Of a DNA stretch of 64,000 bases, positions 57,157 to 64,000 are shown piece after piece. The stretch spans positions 29,285 through 93,284 of the forward strand of contig JAJEQY010000004.1 of the NCBI GenBank assembly GCA_020687605.1, written 5' to 3'. The stretch is from Intestinimonas aquisgranensis (lineage in GTDB: Bacteria > Bacillota > Clostridia > Oscillospirales > Oscillospiraceae). The position numbers and the translations under genes are program-made. Below the pieces are notes generated by a model. The model searched no databases. It was not told the DNA's origin and saw only the letters and a program-made list of their open reading frames with translations. The stretch's first letter is position 1. Each line of letters opens with the position of its first letter.

Positions 57157-58746
57157 ATGGATATCAAAGAAGCCATTCTGGCTGGAGAGACCTGCCTGGG
57201 CATCGAGCTGGGCTCCACCCGCATCAAGGCGGTGCTCATCGGGCCTGACCACGCTCCCATCGCCTCCGGCGACCACGGCTGGGAGAACCGGTATGAAAAC
57301 GGCGTGTGGACCTACCACATGGAGGACGTGTGGGCCGGGCTCCAGGACGCTTATGCCAAGCTTCGGGCCGACGTGGAGACCAAGTACGGCCTGAAGCTGA
57401 CCAAGGTGGCGGCCATGGGCTTTTCCGCCATGATGCACGGCTATGTTGCCCTGAACAGGGAAGGGGAGCTGCTGGTCCCCTTCCGCACCTGGCGCAATAC
57501 CATCACCGGCCCCGCCGCCGCGGCGCTGACGGAGCGGTTTCAGTTCAACATCCCCCAGCGCTGGTCGGTGGCCCATCTCTATCAGGCCATCCTCAACGGC
57601 GAGGTCCATGTGGGGGACATCGACTACCTCACCACCCTGGCGGGCTACGTCCACTACAAGCTCACCGGACAGCGTGTGCTGGGGGTGGGGGAGGCCAGCG
57701 GCATGTTCCCCATCGACAGCAAGACCTGTGACTATGACCAGGCCATGCTGGACTCCTTCGACGCCCTGGTGGAGGAGAAGGGGTATCCCTGGAAGCTGCG
57801 GGACATCCTGCCCGGTGTGCTCTCCGCCGGTGCCGACGCCGGCAGACTCACCCCGGAGGGGGCCAAACTGCTGGACCCCACCGGCACCCTGGAGGCTGGA
57901 ATCCCACTGGCGCCCCCCGAGGGCGACGCCGGTACCGGTATGGCCGCCACCAACGCTGTGGCCGAGCGGACGGGCAACGTGTCCGCCGGTACCTCGGTCT
58001 TTGCCATGATCGTGCTGGAGAAGGCCCTCTCCAGGGTCTATCCCGAGATCGATATGGTGACCACCCCCACCGGCAAGCCGGTGGCCATGGTCCACTGCAA
58101 CAACTGCACCAATGAGATCAACGCCTGGGCGGAGGTTTTCAAGGGCTTCCTCACCGCATTGGGCCAGACCCCGGACATGAACCAGGTCTTTACCGCCATG
58201 TTCACCTCCGCGCTTCAGGGGGAGGCCGACGGCGGCGGGCTGTTGCTGTGCAACTACCTCTCCGGCGAGCCCATTGCTGACCTGGAGGAGGGGCGGCCTC
58301 TGCTGGCCCGCACTCCAGAGGCACGGCTCACCTTCCCCAACCTGATGCGGGCCCAGCTGTGTGCCGCCCTGGCCACTTTGAAAATGGGCCTGGATATCCT
58401 GGCTAAGGAGCATGTGGCTGTGGACCGGCTCCTGGGCCACGGCGGATTCTTCAAGACCCCCGAGGCGGGACAGCGGCTCATGGCCGCCGCCGCCGGTGCG
58501 CCGGTGTCCGTCATGGAGACCGCCGGCGAGGGCGGCCCCTGGGGCATGGCCCTGCTGGCGGCCTATCTGGTCCGGCACCAGCCGGGTCAGAGCCTGGAGG
58601 ACTATCTGGATCATCAGGTCTTTGCAGGTCAGAAGGTGGTCACGCTGCCGCCGCGGGCGGAAGATCAGGCCGGCTTTGAAGCCTTTATGGCCCGGTACCT
58701 GCCCGGCCTGGCGGTGGAACGCGCCGCTGTGGAACACTTGAAATAA
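57157..58746 (+). CDS. FGGY-family sugar kinase, probable L-ribulokinase
   Basis: The 529-residue protein has the FGGY plan of two actin-like halves: CLGIELGSTRIKAVLI phosphate-1 loop, SAMMHGYVALN with a substrate-contacting His-Gly, GNVSAGTSVFAMI in the C-terminal half, and LLGHGGFFKTPEAGQR. Its context before araA and araD points to L-ribulose as substrate. The sequence is not close to classical AraB by eye and looks more like XylB-type kinases, so xylulose is an alternative. It lies 12 bases after the permease gene with a GGGGGAG site. Confidence 0.8.
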   Translation: MDIKEAILAGETCLGIELGSTRIKAVLIGPDHAPIASGDHGWENRYENGVWTYHMEDVWAGLQDAYAKLRADVETKYGLKLTKVAAMGFSAMMHGYVALNREGELLVPFRTWRNTITGPAAAALTERFQFNIPQRWSVAHLYQAILNGEVHVGDIDYLTTLAGYVHYKLTGQRVLGVGEASGMFPIDSKTCDYDQAMLDSFDALVEEKGYPWKLRDILPGVLSAGADAGRLTPEGAKLLDPTGTLEAGIPLAPPEGDAGTGMAATNAVAERTGNVSAGTSVFAMIVLEKALSRVYPEIDMVTTPTGKPVAMVHCNNCTNEINAWAEVFKGFLTALGQTPDMNQVFTAMFTSALQGEADGGGLLLCNYLSGEPIADLEEGRPLLARTPEARLTFPNLMRAQLCAALATLKMGLDILAKEHVAVDRLLGHGGFFKTPEAGQRLMAAAAGAPVSVMETAGEGGPWGMALLAAYLVRHQPGQSLEDYLDHQVFAGQKVVTLPPRAEDQAGFEAFMARYLPGLAVERAAVEHLK

Positions 58747-58779
58747 GGACAATGATTTGACAAATTGGAGGTCATAAAC

Positions 58780-60255
58780 ATGGATAACAAAGAATTCTGG
58801 TTTGTGGTAGGCAGTCAGTTCCTGTACGGCCCCGAAGTGCTGGAGACCGTAGCTGCCCGGGCCGCCGAGATGGCTGACAAGCTCAACGCCTCCGGTAACC
58901 TGCCCTGCAAGCTGGTTTATAAGGTTACCGCCAAGACCAACAAGGAGATCGCCGATGTGGTCAAGGAGGCCAACCACGACGACAAATGCCTGGGCATCAT
59001 CACTTGGTGCCACACCTTCTCTCCCTCCAAGATGTGGATCAACGGCTTTGTGAATCTCCAGAAGCCTTACTGCCACTTCGCCACCCAGTACAACCGTGAG
59101 ATCCCCAACGAGGAGATCGACATGGACTTCATGAACCTGAACCAGGCCGCCCACGGCGACCGGGAGCACGGCTTTATCGCCGCCCGGCTGCGGATGCCCC
59201 GCAAGGTCATCGCTGGCTACTGGCAGGACGAGGATGTCCAGAAGCGTCTGGGCGCCTGGATGCGCGCCGCCATTGGCGTGGCCGTCAGCAAGGAGCTGAA
59301 GGTCATGCGCTTCGGCGACAACATGCGTGAGGTGGCCGTCACCGAGGGCGACAAGGTGGAGGTCCAGGCCAAGCTGGGCTGGCAGGTCAACACCTGGCCG
59401 GTGGGCAAGCTGGTGGAGACCATGGATGCCGTCACTGAGGAGGAGATCGATGCCCTCATGGACGTCTACAAGGCCAGCTATGATTTTGCCACCGACGATA
59501 TGGAGACCGTCCGCTATCAGGCCCGGGAAGAGATTGCCATGAAGAAGATGATGGACGCCGAGGGCTGCAAGGCCTTCTCCAACACCTTCCAGGACCTCTA
59601 CGGCATGAAGCAGCTGCCCGGCCTGGCCAGTCAGCACCTGATGGCCCAGGGCTACGGCTACGGCGGCGAGGGTGACTGGAAGGTCTCCGCCATGACGGCC
59701 ATCATGAAGGCCATGGGCGAGAACGGCAACGGCGCTTCCGCCTTCATGGAGGACTATACCTATCATTTGGTGAAGGGCCAGGAGTACAGCCTGGGCGCCC
59801 ACATGCTGGAGGTCTGTCCCTCCGTGGCTGCCGCCAAGCCTCGCATCGAGGTCCACCCCCTGGGCATCGGCGATCGGGAGGACCCCGCCCGTCTGGTGTT
59901 CGAGGGCAAGGAGGGCGACGCCATCGTGGTCTCCCTCATCGATATGGGCGGTCGGCTGCGTCTGATCTGCCAGGATATCCACTGTGTGAAGCCTATCATG
60001 CCCATGCCCAACCTGCCTGTGGCCCGTGTCATGTGGCAGGCCATGCCTAACCTTACCACCGGCGTGGAGTGCTGGATCACCGCCGGCGGTGCCCACCACA
60101 CCGTCCTCAGCTACGACGTTACCGCTGAGCAGATGAAGGACTGGGCCACCATGATGGGCATCGAGTTCGTCCACATCACCAAGGATACCACCGTGGAGGC
60201 TCTGGAGAAGGAGCTCTTCTACAACGACATCGCCTGGAAGCTGAAGGAGTTCTGA
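58780..60255 (+). CDS. araA: L-arabinose isomerase
   Basis: AraA converts L-arabinose to L-ribulose using Mn2+. The 491-residue protein starts MDNKEFWFVVGSQFLYG and has TWCHTFSPSKMWI, HFATQYNREIP, the GYGYGGEGDWK segment with a metal Glu, FMEDYTYHL with a second Glu, and the C-terminal GGAHHTVLSY with metal His. The ATG at 58780 follows GGAGG by eight bases. It is followed by a strong hairpin before araD. Confidence 0.96.
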   Translation: MDNKEFWFVVGSQFLYGPEVLETVAARAAEMADKLNASGNLPCKLVYKVTAKTNKEIADVVKEANHDDKCLGIITWCHTFSPSKMWINGFVNLQKPYCHFATQYNREIPNEEIDMDFMNLNQAAHGDREHGFIAARLRMPRKVIAGYWQDEDVQKRLGAWMRAAIGVAVSKELKVMRFGDNMREVAVTEGDKVEVQAKLGWQVNTWPVGKLVETMDAVTEEEIDALMDVYKASYDFATDDMETVRYQAREEIAMKKMMDAEGCKAFSNTFQDLYGMKQLPGLASQHLMAQGYGYGGEGDWKVSAMTAIMKAMGENGNGASAFMEDYTYHLVKGQEYSLGAHMLEVCPSVAAAKPRIEVHPLGIGDREDPARLVFEGKEGDAIVVSLIDMGGRLRLICQDIHCVKPIMPMPNLPVARVMWQAMPNLTTGVECWITAGGAHHTVLSYDVTAEQMKDWATMMGIEFVHITKDTTVEALEKELFYNDIAWKLKEF

Positions 60256-60270
60256 GCACGGGCGGTCCCG

Positions 60271-60303
60271 CCGCCGGGCAGAGGCTCCGTCCCTGCCCGG
60301 CGG
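60271..60303 (+). other. Hairpin between araA and araD
   Basis: CCGCCGGGCAG (60271-60281) and CTGCCCGGCGG (60293-60303) form a perfect 11-bp stem followed by AACTTTT. It could be a leaky terminator or protect the araA 3' end. Confidence 0.65.
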
Positions 60304-60331
60304 AACTTTTGCGGAGGAAAGGAAGACGCAT

Positions 60332-61030
60332 ATGTTGGAAGCACTTAAGGAGCAGGTCTGCAAGGCCAACCTCCTGCTGCCCAAGCACGGACTGGTCACC
60401 TTCACCTGGGGCAACGTCTCCGGCATCGACCGGGAGCAGGGCCTTATGGTCATCAAGCCCTCCGGCGTGGAGTATGACGAGATGGGACCCGACGACATGG
60501 TGGTGGTGGACCTGAAGACCGGCGAGCGGGTGGAGGGCCGGTACAAGCCCTCCAGCGACACCCCCACCCATCTGGCCCTCTATCGGGCCTTCCCGGGGCT
60601 GGGCGGTGTGGTCCACACCCACAGCCGCTGGGCCACCTCCTTTGCCCAGGCCGGGCGGGGTATTCCCGCCTTCGGCACCACCCAGGGGGACTACTTCTAC
60701 GGAGAAATCCCCTGTACCCGGAAAATGACCCCCGCCGAGATCGGCGGTGAGTACGAGCTGGAGACGGGCAACGTCATCATCGAGACCTTCCAAAATGGGA
60801 AGATCGATCCCCTCCAGGTCCCGGCGGTGCTGGTCCACAGCCATGGCCCCTTCACCTGGGGCACCGATCCCTTCAACGCCGTCCACAACGCCGTGGTGCT
60901 GGAGGAGGTGGCCTTTATGGCCTTCCACGCCATGGCCCTCACCCCCGGCCTGCCCCCCATGCAACAGGAGCTGCTGGACAAGCACTATCTGCGTAAGCAC
61001 GGCCCCGGCGCCTACTACGGCCAGGGCTGA
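60332..61030 (+). CDS. araD: L-ribulose-5-phosphate 4-epimerase
   Basis: AraD epimerises L-ribulose 5-phosphate to D-xylulose 5-phosphate. This 232-residue class II aldolase-fold enzyme has WGNVSGIDR, KPSGVEYDEM, the SSDTPTHLALY stretch, and zinc-binding His residues in VVHTHSRWA and VHSHGPFTWG. The C-terminus HYLRKHGPGAYYGQG is typical. GGAGGAAAGG precedes the ATG. Confidence 0.96.
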   Translation: MLEALKEQVCKANLLLPKHGLVTFTWGNVSGIDREQGLMVIKPSGVEYDEMGPDDMVVVDLKTGERVEGRYKPSSDTPTHLALYRAFPGLGGVVHTHSRWATSFAQAGRGIPAFGTTQGDYFYGEIPCTRKMTPAEIGGEYELETGNVIIETFQNGKIDPLQVPAVLVHSHGPFTWGTDPFNAVHNAVVLEEVAFMAFHAMALTPGLPPMQQELLDKHYLRKHGPGAYYGQG

Positions 61031-61051
61031 CCGATGGGAGGAAAGGGAAAC

Positions 61052-62101
61052 ATGGACCATCTCGATCTACGTCCCTTCGGCACTCTGCCCGACGGGCAGC
61101 CGGTAGCGCTCATCACCCTGCGGAAGGGGCGGCTCTCCTGTGAGCTTCTCACCTACGGCGGCGCCCTGCGCGCCCTCGCCGTCCCCGACCGGGAGGGAAG
61201 GGAGGTGGATGTGCTCCTGGGCCTGCCTACCCTGGAGGACTATCTCCGCCAGGACAAGTTTCTGGGGGCTCTCATCGGCCGGTACGCCAACCGCATCGGC
61301 GACAGCCGGTTCACCCTGAACGGCAAAGAATACCCTCTTCGGGCCAACGACGGGAAGAACCACCTCCACGGCGGCCCGGTGGGCTTCGACAAGCAGGTGT
61401 GGACCGTGTCGGAGGGGGGCGCCGACTTTGTCACCCTCACCCTCCACAGCCCTGACGGCCAGGAGGGCTACCCCGGCGACCTGGAGGCTTCGGTGACCTA
61501 CCGGCTCACCGAGGACAGCATCGTGCTGGATTACAGGGCCAGGAGCAGTGCCGATACCCTCTGCAACCTGACCAACCACGCCTACTTCAACCTCTCCGGT
61601 CACCAGAGCGGACCGGTGACAGACCAGGGCATCCAGATCTACGCTCAAAGCTATACCCCCACCGACGCCGGGTCCATCCCCACCGGTGAGATCGCGCCGG
61701 TAGAGGGCACGCCCATGGACCTGCGTTTTGGCCGGGCCATCGGGGAGCGGGTGGACGAGGACTTTGACCAGCTCACCATGGCGGGGGGCTACGACCACAA
61801 CTATGTGGTGGACGGCCCCGCCGGGGTGCTCCGTCCGGCAGCCCGGGCCTGGTCCCCGGACACCGGCATCACCATGGAGGTGCTCACCACTCAGCCGGGC
61901 ATCCAGTTCTACTCGGGCAACTACCTGGACGGCTGTCCCGCCGGAAAGGACGGGGCGCCCTACGCCAGGCGCTGGGCCTTCTGCCTGGAGACCCAGACCT
62001 TTCCCGACGCCCCCAACAAGCCACAGTTCCCCTCGGCGTTGCTGGCCAAGGGGGAGGAGTACCACCAGACCACCGTCTACCGCTTCGGCCTTCGCCCCTG
62101 A
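61052..62101 (+). CDS. galM: Aldose 1-epimerase
   Basis: Mutarotase interconverts alpha and beta anomers of aldoses, here probably arabinose entering the isomerase. The 349-residue protein has the GRYANRIG and NHLHGGPVGF motifs, NLTNHAYFNLSG with the catalytic His, a DHNYV segment, TTQPGIQFYSGN, and ETQTFPDAPN with the catalytic Glu. The ATG at 61052 is preceded by GGGAGGAAAGG. It fits the operon and has no signal peptide. Confidence 0.93.
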   Translation: MDHLDLRPFGTLPDGQPVALITLRKGRLSCELLTYGGALRALAVPDREGREVDVLLGLPTLEDYLRQDKFLGALIGRYANRIGDSRFTLNGKEYPLRANDGKNHLHGGPVGFDKQVWTVSEGGADFVTLTLHSPDGQEGYPGDLEASVTYRLTEDSIVLDYRARSSADTLCNLTNHAYFNLSGHQSGPVTDQGIQIYAQSYTPTDAGSIPTGEIAPVEGTPMDLRFGRAIGERVDEDFDQLTMAGGYDHNYVVDGPAGVLRPAARAWSPDTGITMEVLTTQPGIQFYSGNYLDGCPAGKDGAPYARRWAFCLETQTFPDAPNKPQFPSALLAKGEEYHQTTVYRFGLRP

Positions 62102-62137
62102 GGGGCCGCCGGAGACCATATGGAAAGGAGCCGTGCT

Positions 62138-62983
62138 ATGACCGCTGATGAAAGAAAACGCCTCATGGCCCTGGCCTGCCAGGTGCGCATGGGCGTCATC
62201 GAGGGCACCCACGCCGCCAAGGCGGGACACCCCGGCGGCAGCCTGTCCGCCGCCGACCTCTTTACCTATCTGTACTTCAAGGAAATGAACATCGATCCTG
62301 AGAACCCCCAGTGGGCCGACCGGGACCGCTTTGTCCTCTCCAAGGGCCACACTGCACCCGGCCTGTATGCCGCCCTGGCCCTCCGGGGCTTCTTCCCCTG
62401 GGAGGAGCTCAAGACCCTGCGCCAGATGGACAGCCGCCTCCAGGGCCACCCCAATATGAATGAGACCCCCGGCGTGGATATGTCCACTGGCTCCCTGGGC
62501 CAGGGCATCTCCGCCGCCGCCGGCATGGCTCTGGCCGCCAAGCACATGGGCAAGTCCTGCCGGGTCTACACCCTGCTGGGCGACGGTGAGATCCAGGAGG
62601 GCGAGGTCTGGGAGGCCATGATGTTCGCCCACCACTACAAACTGGACAACCTGTGTGTGGTCATCGACAACAATGGCCTCCAGATCGACGGCAACATTGC
62701 CGACGTGATGAGTCCCTATCCCATCCCCGAGAAGCTGCGGGCCTTCGGCTTCGCGGTGGCCGAGATCGACGGCCACGACTTCGACGCCATGGAGGCCGCC
62801 TTCACCCTGGCCCGGGAGACCAAGGGCGTCCCCTTTGCCATCGTGATGAAGACCACCAAGGGCAAGGACGTCTCCTACATGGAGAACCAGGCCGGCTGGC
62901 ACGGCAAGGCGCCCAACGACGAGGAATATGAGCAGGCCATGACCGAGCTGAAGGCCCGGCTGGCAGAAGTGGAGGCGATGTAA
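62138..62983 (+). CDS. Transketolase, N-terminal subunit
   Basis: The 281-residue protein is the thiamine diphosphate-binding half of transketolase: AAKAGHPGGSLSAADL, LSKGHTAPGLYAAL, DMSTGSLGQGISAAAGMAL and the ThDP/Mg motif GDGEIQEGEVWEA with VIDNNGLQIDG. Split transketolases are common in Clostridia. It transfers two-carbon units from xylulose 5-phosphate in the pentose phosphate pathway. The ATG at 62138 follows AAAGGAG by seven bases. It ends two bases before the C-terminal subunit gene. Confidence 0.94.
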   Translation: MTADERKRLMALACQVRMGVIEGTHAAKAGHPGGSLSAADLFTYLYFKEMNIDPENPQWADRDRFVLSKGHTAPGLYAALALRGFFPWEELKTLRQMDSRLQGHPNMNETPGVDMSTGSLGQGISAAAGMALAAKHMGKSCRVYTLLGDGEIQEGEVWEAMMFAHHYKLDNLCVVIDNNGLQIDGNIADVMSPYPIPEKLRAFGFAVAEIDGHDFDAMEAAFTLARETKGVPFAIVMKTTKGKDVSYMENQAGWHGKAPNDEEYEQAMTELKARLAEVEAM

Positions 62984-62984
62984 G

Positions 62985-63923
62985 ATGGCCGATGTGAAAA
63001 AGATCGCCACCCGGGACAGCTACGGCAACGCCCTGAAGGAGCTGGGCGCGATCCATGATGACCTGGTGGTCTTTGACGCCGACCTGGCCGGCGCCACCAA
63101 GACGGGCACCTTTAAAAAGGCCTTCCCTGAGCGCCACTTCGATTGCGGCATCGCCGAGGGCAATATGATGGCCGCCGCCGCCGGTGCCGCCGCCATGGGA
63201 CTGGTGCCCTTCGTGTCCAGCTTTGCTATGTTTGCCGCTGGCCGTGCCTTCGAGCAGGCCCGGAACTCCGTGGGCTACCCCCATCTGAACGTGAAGATCG
63301 GCGCCACCCACGGGGGTCTGTCCGTGGGCGAGGATGGCGCTTCCCACCAGTGCTGCGAGGACTTCGCCCTCATGCGCTCCATCCCCGGTATGGTGGTCAT
63401 GTCTCCCGCTGACGACGTGGAGGCCCGGGCCATGGTCCAGGCCGCTTATGAGCACAAGGGCCCCGTCTACATGCGCTTTGGCCGGTCCGCCGTGCCCGTT
63501 ATCCACGACGAGGCCACATTTAAATTCCAGATCGGCAAGGGCGAGGTCCTTCGGGAGGGTTCCGATGCTGCCATCCTGGCAAACGGCCTCATGGTGGCCG
63601 AGGCCCTGAACGCCGCCGAGCTGCTGGCCGCCGAGGGCATCTCCGTCCGGGTGGTCAACCTGGCCACCGTGAAGCCTTTGGACGAGGAACTGGTGCTGGA
63701 CTGCGCCAAGACCTGCGGCCGGATCGTCACCTGCGAGGAGCACAGCGTTATCGGTGGCTTGGGAGAGGCGGTCTGTGCCCTCCTCAGTGAGAAGCTGCCC
63801 ACCCCTGTGCGCCGTGTGGGCGTCCAGGACACCTTCGGCTGCTCCGGCCCTGCCGCCAAGGTGCTGGAGCACTACGGCCTCACCGCCCAAAACATCGTCA
63901 AGGCCGTCAAGGACCTGCGCTGA
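62985..63923 (+). CDS. Transketolase, C-terminal subunit
   Basis: The 312-residue protein has the pyrimidine-binding domain (DADLAGATKTGTF, FDCGIAEGNMMAAAAG with the Glu that activates the cofactor, and FVSSFAMFAAGRAFEQ) and the C-terminal domain with KGEVLREGSDAAILANGLM and the CEEHSVIGGLGEAV motif. It forms the active enzyme with the preceding subunit. Its start is two bases after the previous stop, so it is translated by coupling. It is the last recognised gene of the window. Confidence 0.94.
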   Translation: MADVKKIATRDSYGNALKELGAIHDDLVVFDADLAGATKTGTFKKAFPERHFDCGIAEGNMMAAAAGAAAMGLVPFVSSFAMFAAGRAFEQARNSVGYPHLNVKIGATHGGLSVGEDGASHQCCEDFALMRSIPGMVVMSPADDVEARAMVQAAYEHKGPVYMRFGRSAVPVIHDEATFKFQIGKGEVLREGSDAAILANGLMVAEALNAAELLAAEGISVRVVNLATVKPLDEELVLDCAKTCGRIVTCEEHSVIGGLGEAVCALLSEKLPTPVRRVGVQDTFGCSGPAAKVLEHYGLTAQNIVKAVKDLR

Positions 63924-64000
63924 ATCACTGCGAAAGAGAGAAGAGAGAAAAGACCAAGGGAATCCATCTGCCCCATGTATTCACTGTACGGAATGTGGAT
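63924..64000. other. Window edge, no feature seen
   Basis: The last 77 bases are purine-rich after the transketolase stop. I see neither a clear hairpin nor the start of a gene, so the operon may or may not continue. Confidence 0.4.

Noticed and set aside
56353..60567. A very long open frame on the reverse strand opposite the permease, kinase and araA genes
   Set aside because: It is a shadow of GC-rich third codon positions. The forward genes have motifs, ribosome sites and tight overlaps; the reverse translation is low-complexity and rich in Gly, His, Leu and Val.
1..64000. Insertion sequences, prophage, CRISPR arrays and toxin-antitoxin pairs
   Set aside because: I looked for transposases, integrases, regular direct repeats and small toxin pairs, and found none I could support.

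Overview
The window is about 64 kb of gene-dense, GC-rich DNA, and it reads as the chromosome of an anaerobic, gut-type Clostridia, most likely family Oscillospiraceae (Flavonifractor, Intestinimonas or Lawsonibacter-like). This is inference. It rests on Firmicutes features (strong GGAGG ribosome sites, TTGACA/TATAAT promoters, AraR, YmfF/YmfH, TagO/MnaA, DUF1292, DUF4317 and DUF4330 proteins, TcdA next to a 6S-like RNA) combined with high GC. I see no insertion sequence, prophage, CRISPR array, rRNA or tRNA gene.

Layout. 0-13 kb: an unknown membrane protein, then a forward run of housekeeping genes (ymfF-ymfH-lgt-folD, trpS, tagO-mnaA, a metallophosphoesterase, coaX, a MATE exporter), interrupted by a reverse cluster of three small unknown genes. 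13-18 kb: a hexuronate unit (uxaC, kdgK, and an eda fused to a VOC-like domain) facing a GntR/FCD regulator, with two near-identical operators placed on the two divergent promoters. 18-30 kb: a DUF4317 gene, a YkvI transporter and a long reverse purine operon in the order purE-purC-purF paralogue-purF-purM-purN-purO-AICAR transformylase (frameshifted)-traX-like-purD. It is preceded by a leader peptide and an intrinsic terminator. 30-36 kb: cell-wall glycosyltransferases, one fused to a CsaB-type pyruvyl transferase, then DUF4330, PAP2, a nucleosidase-like protein and a GNAT enzyme. 36-40 kb: the rpmG-secE-nusG-rplK-rplA / rplJ-rplL block with an L10 leader. 40-50 kb: ruvX, a LuxE-LuxC acyl-reductase pair, two half-size TauE proteins, tcdA, a PpiC-type foldase, a candidate 6S RNA, DUF1292 and a class A penicillin-binding protein. 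51-64 kb: araR facing an L-arabinose regulon made of a sugar ABC transporter, an FGGY kinase, araA, araD, galM and a split transketolase.

How the genes work together. The arabinose unit takes sugar from import through L-ribulose and L-ribulose 5-phosphate to xylulose 5-phosphate and on into the pentose phosphate pool. The uronate unit supplies the isomerase, kinase and aldolase steps that give pyruvate and glyceraldehyde 3-phosphate; its reductase and dehydratase are not in this window. TagO, MnaA, the two glycosyltransferases and CsaB are consistent with an undecaprenyl-linked secondary wall polymer that may carry pyruvyl groups.

Most worth a second look: the LuxE-LuxC pair without luciferase, the PurF paralogue that seems to lack its glutaminase nucleophile, the leader peptide and terminator before purE, the PurO plus stand-alone transformylase ending of purine synthesis with a one-base frameshift, and the glycosyltransferase-CsaB and Eda-VOC fusions.
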